The position numbers and the translations under genes were made by a program. Below are positions 43,123-50,896 of a stretch of DNA of 64,000 nucleotides, piece by piece. Each line of letters opens with the position of its first letter. The first letter of the stretch is position 1. The notes below the pieces were generated by a model. It worked only from the letters and a program-made list of their open reading frames with translations, did no database searches and was not told the origin of the DNA. This DNA is from an uncultured Gemmiger sp. (GTDB lineage Bacteria > Bacillota > Clostridia > Oscillospirales > Ruminococcaceae). The DNA lies in NCBI GenBank assembly GCA_949295035.1, contig CASFJO010000059.1, positions 1-64,000 on the forward strand. Direction: 5' to 3'.

Positions 43123-44757
43123 TCAGGGGTCGCTGGCGGGGTCGCCGCCGGCGGCAAGGGCCTCAGCCCAGGCCAGCACCCGGGCCATTGTGATGTTTTG
43201 CTGCGCCATGGCCATTACCCGATCCTTCTGCTCCGGCGGGCAGAATCGCTTGACCCTGGCCCAGAGCATCTCACCGGTAAAACGTCCGTCGTAGGCGAAA
43301 GGCACCGCGTCGCAGGTGGCCTGGTACCAGTCCAGCATGGCCAGCCGCAGTTCAGCCAGTGTTTGCGCCAGCGTCGGGTCCGCGATGCGATTGACCGTCT
43401 CGTGAGGATCGGCGCGGAGATCGAAAAGCTGATCCTCCTCATACAGCCGCCGCACATACTTGTATCGCCCGGTGCGCAGCATGGTGGCCTTGCCATGGGC
43501 AACGTCGTCCTCCTGGGCTTTGAGGCGGGGATAGTATTCGTTGGAGGGCTGCGCGCCGTTCGGCCCGCCCGCGTGGCTCTCGTCGCAGTGTACTTCGCCG
43601 GCCAGGCGCCCGCCTTCGCAGCAGACATAGGGACGCAGCGGCGCCGCCGGGTCGGCCAGGCTGGCGCGCAGGCTGCGGCCAAACTGGGTGTGGTCCGGCG
43701 TGACGCCGGCCAGATCCATCACGGTGGCGTACAGATCCACCAGTTCGGCAAGACCATCCCGCACGCCGGGCGTCAGCGGGATATCTTTGGGCGGCTTTAT
43801 CAGAAGCGGCACCCGCACCAGATCTTCCGGGAAGGTGTTCTGGCACTTTTCCGAAAGCCCTGCCCGGCCCTGATAATCTCCGTGATCGCTGAAAAAGAAG
43901 ATGGCGCAGTCATCGTAGATGCCGGCCTGTTTCAGCCCGTCGCACAGCCGGCGGAACTGATCGTCCACCTTCTTGCACATGGCGGCATAGCAGGCCCGCA
44001 GTTCGTTCCAATCGGCCTCGGTGTAGGCCTGCATCCCCTGGCCACGGCGGATCAGCGTCTCGATCCGGGGCTCGCCATCGACCGGCCCGGCTGGCAGGCG
44101 GGGCGGCAGCGCGGCCCGGTCGATGGCGGAAAAATACGGCTCCTCGGCCTCATAGGGCGGGTGGGGCCACATCAGCCCCAGAAACAGGCACAACGGCTTG
44201 TTTCCGGGCACCGGCGTGCGGATGCGCCGCAAAGCCGCGTCTACGATCTGGTCGTCCTCGCTGTAGTTGCGGCCCTGCCCGTCGGTCTCCAGGCGGCCCT
44301 TGTAATGGCTGAAGTAGTCCTTTCCGCCCGGCTCGCCCCGGGGATGCTGCCGTTCCGGGCCGGGGGCGGGCGGTTCGTCGCCGCCATAAAACACCTCGTC
44401 CGCGTGAGGGGCAAAAACGTCCGGCACCTGCCCGGGCAGAAAGTCGTTCCGGGCGTTCATCCATACATGGTACCCCGCGGCTTTCAGTTCGCTGAACAGG
44501 CTGCTCTCCTCACTGTGAAGCATATACCGCATGGTGCGGTGCCCGTGTACATGGGGATATTGCCCGGTGAGAAAGCTGCACCGGCTGGGTACACAGACCG
44601 GATTCTGGCAGTAGGCGTGCCGGTAGCTGGCGGCTTCCCCGGCGGCCAGCTCGTCCAGGAAAGGGGTCTGTGCCGCCCGGTTCTCGCCCAGATGCGCCAG
44701 CGCGTCCGCCCGCATCTGATCCGGATTGAAGAGAATGATATGCGGCCGTTTTGCCAT
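43123..44757 (-). CDS. Cys-type sulfatase
   Basis: A 544-residue sulfatase of the alkaline phosphatase superfamily. The modification site is N-P-V-C-V-P-S-R with C55, which must be oxidised to formylglycine by an anaerobic maturase (anSME) encoded elsewhere. Metal-binding patterns F-N-P-D-Q-M-R and F-F-S-D-H-G-D are present. There is no signal peptide, so it should act in the cytosol on imported sulfated sugars. ATG 44757 follows AAAGGAG and lies 14 bp after pgi, so the two are cotranscribed. The substrate (sulfated mono- or oligosaccharide) is not determinable; the C-terminus is longer than the minimal fold. Confidence 0.9.
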   Translation of the reverse strand: MAKRPHIILFNPDQMRADALAHLGENRAAQTPFLDELAAGEAASYRHAYCQNPVCVPSRCSFLTGQYPHVHGHRTMRYMLHSEESSLFSELKAAGYHVWMNARNDFLPGQVPDVFAPHADEVFYGGDEPPAPGPERQHPRGEPGGKDYFSHYKGRLETDGQGRNYSEDDQIVDAALRRIRTPVPGNKPLCLFLGLMWPHPPYEAEEPYFSAIDRAALPPRLPAGPVDGEPRIETLIRRGQGMQAYTEADWNELRACYAAMCKKVDDQFRRLCDGLKQAGIYDDCAIFFFSDHGDYQGRAGLSEKCQNTFPEDLVRVPLLIKPPKDIPLTPGVRDGLAELVDLYATVMDLAGVTPDHTQFGRSLRASLADPAAPLRPYVCCEGGRLAGEVHCDESHAGGPNGAQPSNEYYPRLKAQEDDVAHGKATMLRTGRYKYVRRLYEEDQLFDLRADPHETVNRIADPTLAQTLAELRLAMLDWYQATCDAVPFAYDGRFTGEMLWARVKRFCPPEQKDRVMAMAQQNITMARVLAWAEALAAGGDPASDP

Positions 44758-44771
44758 GTTTGGCTCCTTTC

Positions 44772-46040
44772 TCACGCGCCGGGTTTGCCCAGAGCGCGGA
44801 ACATCCATCCTTTATAGGCCTCCACCCCCGACTGGTCAAAGGGGTTCACACCGAGCAGACTGGCGGACAGGTAGCAGGCGAACTGGAAGAAGTAGAACAG
44901 CCCGCCCAGGTTTTTCTCATCCACCCGGTCGATGGTCAGGGTCAGGCAGGGCAGGGTAGCGCTGTGCGCGGTGCGGGTGGCGCTGAACGCCGCCCGATTC
45001 AAATCCTCAAAGTCTTTGTCGTCCAGATATCCAAAACCGTCTTGCACACCGTCGGGATGCAAAGACAGGCTGGCCTGCTGTTCTTTTATCTGCAGGAAGG
45101 TCTCAAACAGAAAATGGGAGCCATCCTGGATAAACTGGCCCAGGCTGTGCAGCTGTTCGCTGAACTCGCCGGTCACCGGCAGAAGGCCCACGCCGTCTTT
45201 GCCTTCGCTCTCGGCAAAAAGCTGTTCCCACCAGGAAAACAGACCCTTCATCCGGGGCTCAAAACAACTCAGCAGTTCCGCCCGATAGCCCTTCTGCCAC
45301 AGCAGATGGCGCAGCACCGCGTATCGCAGCGCGGGGTTTTGGGCGGCGGGCAGGCTGCGCAGGGCCGCGGCCATCTCCTCCGCGCCGCGGCACAAAGCGG
45401 CAACATCCGCGCCGGCGGCGGCCATGGGGACCAGATGCACCGGGCTCAGGGCGGTGAACCGGCCGCCGATCGGCTCGGGAAAGGGCAGAAAGGTATATCC
45501 CTGTTCGGCGCAGAGCTTTTCCAGCGGGCTGCCGGGCGTGCCGGTGCAGAGAATGCGGCGGGCAGCCTCTTCCCGGCCGTACCGGTCGCACAGATACCGG
45601 CGCAACACCCGAAAGGAAGCGCCCGGCTCCAGCGTCTCGAAGTTTTTGGCGATGCAGTCGATCACAACGCTGCGCCCCTCCAGCCGGGCCAGCATCCGGT
45701 TCATGGCATGGGGGCTGAGGGTGTTGCCCGCCCAGACGATCTTCATGCCGCCCGGCAGATCCAAAGCCTCCGCCACCGTACGCGCGGCGTTGTTGCTGCC
45801 GCCCACCCCGATCACCACAAAGGTGTCGGCAAAACTGTGCAGTTTCTGCGCCAGGGCGGCGGCACGTTCCGCCCAATCTTGTCCGCCCCAGACCGTCGGG
45901 TCCAGCCAGCCCAGGCTGTCGGCATAGCGGGCTTCGCCGGCTTGCGCGCGGGCCAGCACCGGCCCGGCGGCCGCCACTGCGGCGGCCCATTCCATATCGG
46001 TCAGGATTCCGGTTTGATCGGTCAGTTCCAGTTGCAGCAT
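44772..46040 (-). CDS. pgi: glucose-6-phosphate isomerase
   Basis: A 422-residue cytosolic isomerase of the Pgi family (G6P to F6P), made of two SIS-type sugar-phosphate domains. Family patterns include V-V-I-G-V-G-G-S-N-N-A-A-R, where G-G-S-Y-L-G is usual, V-T-G-E-F-S-E-Q-L-H-S-L-G-Q-F-I-Q-D-G and V-N-P-F-D-Q-S-G-V-E-A-Y-K. It is about 30 residues shorter than the Bacillus enzyme and its phosphate loop is divergent, so an isomerase for a related sugar phosphate cannot be excluded, given the cotranscribed sulfatase. ATG 46040 follows AGAAAGGA. Confidence 0.87.
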   Translation of the reverse strand: MLQLELTDQTGILTDMEWAAAVAAAGPVLARAQAGEARYADSLGWLDPTVWGGQDWAERAAALAQKLHSFADTFVVIGVGGSNNAARTVAEALDLPGGMKIVWAGNTLSPHAMNRMLARLEGRSVVIDCIAKNFETLEPGASFRVLRRYLCDRYGREEAARRILCTGTPGSPLEKLCAEQGYTFLPFPEPIGGRFTALSPVHLVPMAAAGADVAALCRGAEEMAAALRSLPAAQNPALRYAVLRHLLWQKGYRAELLSCFEPRMKGLFSWWEQLFAESEGKDGVGLLPVTGEFSEQLHSLGQFIQDGSHFLFETFLQIKEQQASLSLHPDGVQDGFGYLDDKDFEDLNRAAFSATRTAHSATLPCLTLTIDRVDEKNLGGLFYFFQFACYLSASLLGVNPFDQSGVEAYKGWMFRALGKPGA

Positions 46041-46109
46041 ACAAAATCATCCTTTCTCTTGAAAAGATCGCCGGGAACCGGGATCGGAAGTTCTGGTTTT
46101 GCTGCTGTC

Positions 46110-46138
46110 AGTGTACTCCTTTTGAGGGCCGATTACAA
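46110..46138 (-). promoter_or_regulatory. promoter of the pgi-sulfatase operon
   Basis: On the minus strand TTGTAA (46138-46133), 17-bp spacer, TACACT (46115-46110), about 70 bp before pgi. Confidence 0.6.
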
Positions 46139-46186
46139 GAACGTCTGTATGAAAACGGCACGTATAACGGGATTTGCCCGGTCCGG

Positions 46187-47524
46187 TCAATACTGGTAGA
46201 CGCGCTGCTTTGCGGCGATGAGCAGCAGGGTCAGGGTCGCCGCCGCGATTTCCGCCATCGCTACCGAGCCCCAGATCCCGTCCAGGCCCCAGAGCTGGGG
46301 CAGCAGAAGGACAGCCAGGCTCTGGAATGCCAGGGTACGCAGAAAGGAGATCAGCGCGGAGGTGACGCCGTCGTTCAGCGCGGTGAAAAAGGCGGAGCCA
46401 AAGATCCCGACGCCGCACAGCAGAAACGAGAATGCAAACAACCGAAGGGCGTGTACTGTCAAAAGCAGCAGTTCCGGATCATACCCCACAAAGAAACGGG
46501 AGAGCGGCCCGGCCAACAGCTGGCTGGAGGCGAACATTCCGGCGGAAAACGCCGCGATCAGCCGCAGGCTTTTGCGCCGCAGACTTTGCAGTTCCCGGTC
46601 GTTCCTCGCGCCGTACTGGTAGCTGATCACAGGAGCGGCGCCCACCGAGTAGCCCAGAAAAGCAGATTGAAAGATCATGCTCACATACATCAGCACGCCG
46701 TATGCCGCGATGCCGTTTTCCCCGGCGTAGCGCATGAGCTGCAGGTTGAACAGCAGGCTTACCAGCGAGGACGAGATATTGCTCATCAGTTCCGAGGCTC
46801 CGTTTGCGCAGGTAATGGCCAGCACGTTCCGGCTGAACTCGGCCCGTCCCAGGCGCAGCCAGCTGCGGTTGGGGCGGGCAAAATACCACAGGGGCGCCGC
46901 GCCGCCCACGATCTGGCTTACGGCGGTGGCCAGCGCCGCCCCTTCCAGCCCCCAGCGAAAAACCACAACGAACAAAGCGTCCAGCGCCATATTGGCCAAG
47001 CCGGCCGCGGCCGTGATCCCCAGACCAAGTTTCGGTTTGCCGGCGGTGGCAAACAGGCATTGAAACTCAAATTGCAGGATAAAAAAGGGCAGGGAAAACA
47101 GCAAAATTCTCCCATACGCGGCGCTGTCCTCCAGAAGCTGGCCCTCCGCGCCCAGGCAGGCAAGCAAAGGCCGCATCGCGACCAGCGCGGCCGCCTCCAG
47201 CAGAATGCCGCACAACAGTGCCGCGTACACCACCAGAGAAAACAGCCGGTTTGCCCGGGCATGGTCGCCCTCGCCCAGTGTTTTGGCGATCAAGGCTCCG
47301 CCGCCGGTGCCGAACATAAACCCCGCCGCGCCCAGGATCATCAGCACCGGCATGACAAAATTCACCGCGGCAAAGGCAGTCTTGCCCACGAAGTTGGAGA
47401 CGAAAAAGCCGTCCACCACGCTGTAAAGGGAAGTGAACACGATCATTACAATGGCGGGAAAGGTAAAACGCAGCAGGTCGCCATAGCCCCAATGGCGGGA
47501 CAGCGGTAACGTATGTTGAGTCAT
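46187..47524 (-). CDS. MATE-family multidrug exporter
   Basis: A 445-residue inner-membrane protein with twelve hydrophobic segments in two halves, as expected for MATE (MatE x2) Na+- or H+-coupled exporters. Typical patterns are the N-terminal S-L-Y-S-V-V-D-G-F-F-V and G-A-A-P-V-I-S-Y-Q-Y-G-A-R-N in the second half. ATG 47524 has GAGG upstream. It is 16 bp after a MarR-type regulator and presumably repressed by it. The transported compound is unknown. Confidence 0.92.
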   Translation of the reverse strand: MTQHTLPLSRHWGYGDLLRFTFPAIVMIVFTSLYSVVDGFFVSNFVGKTAFAAVNFVMPVLMILGAAGFMFGTGGGALIAKTLGEGDHARANRLFSLVVYAALLCGILLEAAALVAMRPLLACLGAEGQLLEDSAAYGRILLFSLPFFILQFEFQCLFATAGKPKLGLGITAAAGLANMALDALFVVVFRWGLEGAALATAVSQIVGGAAPLWYFARPNRSWLRLGRAEFSRNVLAITCANGASELMSNISSSLVSLLFNLQLMRYAGENGIAAYGVLMYVSMIFQSAFLGYSVGAAPVISYQYGARNDRELQSLRRKSLRLIAAFSAGMFASSQLLAGPLSRFFVGYDPELLLLTVHALRLFAFSFLLCGVGIFGSAFFTALNDGVTSALISFLRTLAFQSLAVLLLPQLWGLDGIWGSVAMAEIAAATLTLLLIAAKQRVYQY

Positions 47525-47540
47525 AGTCCTGTCCTCGCTT

Positions 47541-47993
47541 TTATGGATCGAGTGGGGAGAGCTCGGCCGATTTCTTCTGAAGCGCCTTCAGAAACGCTTC
47601 CGAGTAGGCAAAATATTGCCGCACATCTTCCCGGGGCCAGGAGGCAAAGATCTCGTCCTCCGCGGCCAGGATCCGTCCGGCCGTGCGCTCGGCCAGCGCC
47701 TTGCCGGATTCGGTCAGGCAGACCATCTTGTTTTTTCCGTCAGCCTTTTCCAGATAGACCACGCCTTCCCGCTCCAGTTTGCGGATGGCGGAATTTACCG
47801 TCTGCTTGCTCAAACCCGAAAATCGGCAGATCTCCGTCAAAAGCCGCCGGCCGCCATATTCCAGCACCGCGTACAGGATCGACGCCGTGCTGTCGCAAAG
47901 GCCCAGCTTCCGGTTCAGCTCATGGTATGCCAGGCTGGTTTCACCAAACAGATAGTTGAATCGTTTCAGTTCGGGAGAAACGGTGTGTTTCAT
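47541..47993 (-). CDS. MarR-family transcriptional regulator
   Basis: A 150-residue winged-helix regulator. Residues about 33-100 hold the recognition helix (F-S-G-L-S-K-Q-T-V-N-S-A-I-R-K-L) and the wing (G-V-V-Y-L-E-K-A-D-G-K-N-K). Helices at both ends form the dimer. ATG 47993 follows AGGAGG. It heads a two-gene operon with the MATE exporter, and two perfect palindromes upstream are its probable operators, so autorepression relieved by an exported compound is likely. Confidence 0.92.
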   Translation of the reverse strand: MKHTVSPELKRFNYLFGETSLAYHELNRKLGLCDSTASILYAVLEYGGRRLLTEICRFSGLSKQTVNSAIRKLEREGVVYLEKADGKNKMVCLTESGKALAERTAGRILAAEDEIFASWPREDVRQYFAYSEAFLKALQKKSAELSPLDP

Positions 47994-48020
47994 GGCATAG
48001 CATCCTCCTAAAACAAAATC

Positions 48021-48060
48021 GTACGATATCGTACCGTTATAGAATAGTACGATATCGTAC
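48021..48060. promoter_or_regulatory. two perfect palindromic operators upstream of the MarR-type gene
   Basis: The 14-bp palindrome GTACGATATCGTAC occurs at 48021-48034 and again at 48047-48060, centres 26 bp apart. Between them, on the minus strand, lies a -10-like TATAAC. Regulator bound at both sites would bracket the core promoter. This is a textbook MarR-type autoregulatory layout, though binding is inferred. Confidence 0.85.
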
Positions 48061-48090
48061 GAAAGTCAACCCCCTGCCGGCGGCAACGGA

Positions 48091-48128
48091 CAAAAACGCC
48101 CCGGTCCGGATATCCGGGCCGGGGCGTT
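48091..48128 (-). terminator. terminator of the DUF362 gene
   Basis: A 16-bp stem (48113-48128 with 48095-48110) whose minus-strand reading ends in TTTTTG, 21 bp after the stop codon. Confidence 0.85.
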
Positions 48129-48149
48129 CGACAGAGGCGCGGCAGCATT

Positions 48150-49031
48150 TCAGTCCAGAGCGATAAGGGGATATTCCCGATCGCCCAGGCCGTGCCGGGC
48201 AGCGGCTTCCACTGTGTGGATGCCATGACGGCTGTTCATTCGTTCGATCAGGGCCGCCTTGCCGGGATCGTTTGCGTGTACCACCGCGTCGTAGCAGGCC
48301 TGGTCCAGCGCCACCGGGTCAGTAGAGGCAAAGACGCCCAGGTCGGCCATCTCCGGCTCGGCGGGATGGCTGTCGCAGTCACAGTCCACGCTCAGCCGGT
48401 TGGCCACGTTGATATAGGCCAGATTTTCCGCGCCTTTACAGGCGATCACCGCCTGGCAGGCGTCCGCCATGGATTCCAGAAAGTCGTCCTGCTCCGGCAG
48501 ATTGTCCCACAGGGCTTGCGGGTCGGTCATCCGGCCGGCGCTGTGTATATAAGCCTTGCCACAGGTGGAGGCGATGCCGATGCTGATGTTCTTCAGCGCG
48601 CCGCCGAATCCGCCCATCAGATGCCCCTTGAAGTGGGAGAGCACCAGCACCGAGTCATAGTTGGCAAAATGCTGCCCCACGATATCTTTATCCAGGTGGA
48701 ACCCATTTTGTACCGGAAGCTCCATTTCGCCAAATTCGTCCATGATATCGCAGGGGGCCATGGCTCGGAAGCCGTGGTCCTCGATCGCTTTCCAGTGCAG
48801 TTTCGGGTCCTGCCGCTGGCCGCCGTAGGCGGTGCAGCATTCGATGATGGTGCCGTTCAGCCGGTTGACCAGGCTGCCGATCAGTTGCGGATGCAGGTAG
48901 TTGTGCCCGCCGGGTTCGCCGGTGGAGATCTTGACCCCTACCTTACCCTGCAAGGTGACCCCTAGCGCGTCAAAGATGCGGTTCAGGCTTTCCGGTGTGA
49001 TCGCTTTGGTAAAATATACGATGGATGGCAT
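48150..49031 (-). CDS. DUF362 family protein
   Basis: A 293-residue cytosolic protein of the DUF362 family. Visible features are the N-terminal V-G-V-K-I-S-T-G-E-P-G-G-H-N-Y and I-I-E-C-C-T-A-Y-G-G segments, the central V-L-S-H-F-K-G-H-L-M-G-G-F-G-G-A-L-K-N, and D-P-V-A-L-D-Q-A-C near the C-terminus. Many relatives carry a ferredoxin domain; here no C-x-x-C-x-x-C cluster is present, so this is the ferredoxin-free form. Its reaction is unknown. ATG 49031 follows GGGAG; it stands alone with its own promoter and terminator. Confidence 0.85.
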   Translation of the reverse strand: MPSIVYFTKAITPESLNRIFDALGVTLQGKVGVKISTGEPGGHNYLHPQLIGSLVNRLNGTIIECCTAYGGQRQDPKLHWKAIEDHGFRAMAPCDIMDEFGEMELPVQNGFHLDKDIVGQHFANYDSVLVLSHFKGHLMGGFGGALKNISIGIASTCGKAYIHSAGRMTDPQALWDNLPEQDDFLESMADACQAVIACKGAENLAYINVANRLSVDCDCDSHPAEPEMADLGVFASTDPVALDQACYDAVVHANDPGKAALIERMNSRHGIHTVEAAARHGLGDREYPLIALD

Positions 49032-49085
49032 AGTAAAACGCTCCCTTTCCCAGATGCTGCGCCACGGAAATACTTCTTTTCCTGT

Positions 49086-49115
49086 AGTATATCTCTCCCG
49101 CGTGTAAATGTCTAA
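49086..49115 (-). promoter_or_regulatory. promoter of the DUF362 gene
   Basis: On the minus strand TTAGAC (49115-49110), 18-bp spacer, TATACT (49091-49086), about 55 bp before the start codon. Confidence 0.5.
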
Positions 49116-49163
49116 TACCAGGTTTCTATGCACAACTATGCCTTTTGCGTATGGTCGCCTCCG

Positions 49164-49192
49164 AAAAAGCGCCCCCGCCGGAGCGGGGGCGC
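49164..49192 (-). terminator. terminator of the glycan-utilisation operon
   Basis: A perfect 10-bp G+C stem (49183-49192 with 49169-49178, 4-nt loop) followed on the minus strand by TTTTT, 17 bp after the GH123-type gene. Confidence 0.85.
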
Positions 49193-49209
49193 GGAGCGCA
49201 AAAACGGGA

Positions 49210-50871
49210 TCACAGCCCTCCGGCTTCGTTCAGCCGGGCCAGGGCCAGGGCCCAGAGCCGGGCAAAAAACTCCTTGCCGGTGGGGTAGCGGGCGAAGGTC
49301 ATCTCGCCGCCGGTCTGCCGCAGCAGATCCAGTGTCTGTGGGCGGCCAAAGCGGTCCTCATACAGCCGCAGCAGCCGCAGGTCCTGCCAGGCTTCCTTCA
49401 GCACCTCGCCCCGGATGGACTCCCAGGGCGTTCCGTCCGGCCCCGGATATACCAGGAACGGGTCCCCGGAGGGGAACGCCCCGCCCGCGTCGGTAACGCG
49501 GAAGGGGTCGATATGCCGTACCGAGCGCTGGGAATTGTAGAAGTTGAATCCCCAGTGCAGAAATCCCTCGATGTCATACAAATACAGCAGCACGCCCAGA
49601 ATGCGGTTGCGGGCGCTGGGCATGGCGATGAAACGGTTGGGCACGTCGATCGCCTGTACCGTGCAGTAGTAGGTCCACAGGCCGGTCACCCCCTGGTCGG
49701 CAAAGGTTTGCAGATGGTCGCAGCAGACCACCGGCTTTTCCACGATGCCCTCCCGGTAGATCGCGTAGCTGCTGAGCGCGTCGATCACGTGGCAGCCGGC
49801 GAGCAGGTCGGCCACGGTGGCCTTGGCGGCGGCGTAGGTCTCTTTTTCGTGGTCGTGGGGCTCGTCCGAAATATGAAACCACACATGGTCCAGCCCTGCC
49901 AGCCGGTCCAGTTCCGCCTTGAGGGCGGGCAGAAACACCCGCAAAAACCGGGTGTACTCGCCGCCCACCGCCGGAGTGTGCCAGCCGAACCGCTTTTCCG
50001 GGCCGGCGGGGGTGTTCACCCAGATCTTGGGCGCGCACACCGCTCCCCATTGGGTGAAAAGGTGGGCCACCTCGATCTCGGTGATCCCGTGTTTGCGGCA
50101 CAGTTCCACCCAGCGGCGCAGCCGGGAAAAGTCAAAGTGGTAGGTTTCACCGTCCCAGTCGATCTCCACCAGCTGTACGGTGGTGCGCTCGCCTCCCTTG
50201 GCGGTGTCCAGCGGCGGGGTGAACACCGGGGTCAGCAGCATGTTCACCCCGTGAGCGGCGGCGGCAGCGATAAAGTTGTCCAGGATGCGCCAGTGCTCTT
50301 CGCTGAACACCGGCACCTGGTAGTAGTCGGCCAGGCAGTCCGCATGGAACCACTGGGTATGATACAGTGTCAGGGGCGGCAGCGTCCGGGCAAGCACCCG
50401 TACCAGCACCGAAAAGTCCGCCAGCGGCTCGCCGGTTTCTGTGCGCACCTCCAGCCGGAGCTCCGTGTCCCCCGGCGGCAGCTGTGCCGCGTCCAGAGCG
50501 ATCCACAGGCTGCGCCATTGGGCGGGCATGCCCCGCACCGGCTCATCCGGGGCAAGGGGGACCAGCAGATCCGGCAGCAGGCCGGGGCTGGTGGTCAGGT
50601 AGTTGTCGTCCCAGGTGCCATGGCAGGGATACTCGCAGGGTGCCAGATCCACCCGGCGAAGGCTGGCCGCCGCGGCCGCCGGGCCTGTACACCGGACCCG
50701 GAACAGGGTGGAACTCTCGCCAAAATCGTCGTTGGCGCAGGTATAAGCCAGCTGGAAACTCCAGCGCTGGTCGCGCAGAAGGGTCACCCGCGCCGGCTCC
50801 CAAACGGGGGGCGGGCAGGCGGGCCGCACCTTTTCCAGACTGTCGGTCAGCCGAAAGGCAAATTCGGTCAT
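49210..50871 (-). CDS. GH123-type glycoside hydrolase (formerly DUF4091)
   Basis: A 553-residue enzyme related to family GH123 beta-N-acetylgalactosaminidases. Residues about 1-165 form beta-sandwich material and about 170-480 a TIM barrel. The adjacent Asp-Glu pair used by GH123 (substrate-assisted catalysis through the 2-acetamido group) is seen as D336-E337 in H-I-S-D-E-P-H. No signal peptide is present, so it should act inside the cell on imported oligosaccharides. ATG 50871 follows GGAAAGGAG, 25 bp after the secreted glycosidase gene. It is the last gene of the operon. Terminal beta-GalNAc specificity is inferred from the family; other specificities are possible for this divergent member. 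Confidence 0.8.
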   Translation of the reverse strand: MTEFAFRLTDSLEKVRPACPPPVWEPARVTLLRDQRWSFQLAYTCANDDFGESSTLFRVRCTGPAAAAASLRRVDLAPCEYPCHGTWDDNYLTTSPGLLPDLLVPLAPDEPVRGMPAQWRSLWIALDAAQLPPGDTELRLEVRTETGEPLADFSVLVRVLARTLPPLTLYHTQWFHADCLADYYQVPVFSEEHWRILDNFIAAAAAHGVNMLLTPVFTPPLDTAKGGERTTVQLVEIDWDGETYHFDFSRLRRWVELCRKHGITEIEVAHLFTQWGAVCAPKIWVNTPAGPEKRFGWHTPAVGGEYTRFLRVFLPALKAELDRLAGLDHVWFHISDEPHDHEKETYAAAKATVADLLAGCHVIDALSSYAIYREGIVEKPVVCCDHLQTFADQGVTGLWTYYCTVQAIDVPNRFIAMPSARNRILGVLLYLYDIEGFLHWGFNFYNSQRSVRHIDPFRVTDAGGAFPSGDPFLVYPGPDGTPWESIRGEVLKEAWQDLRLLRLYEDRFGRPQTLDLLRQTGGEMTFARYPTGKEFFARLWALALARLNEAGGL

Positions 50872-50896
50872 AGGCGTCTCCTTTCCTTACAGGGGT

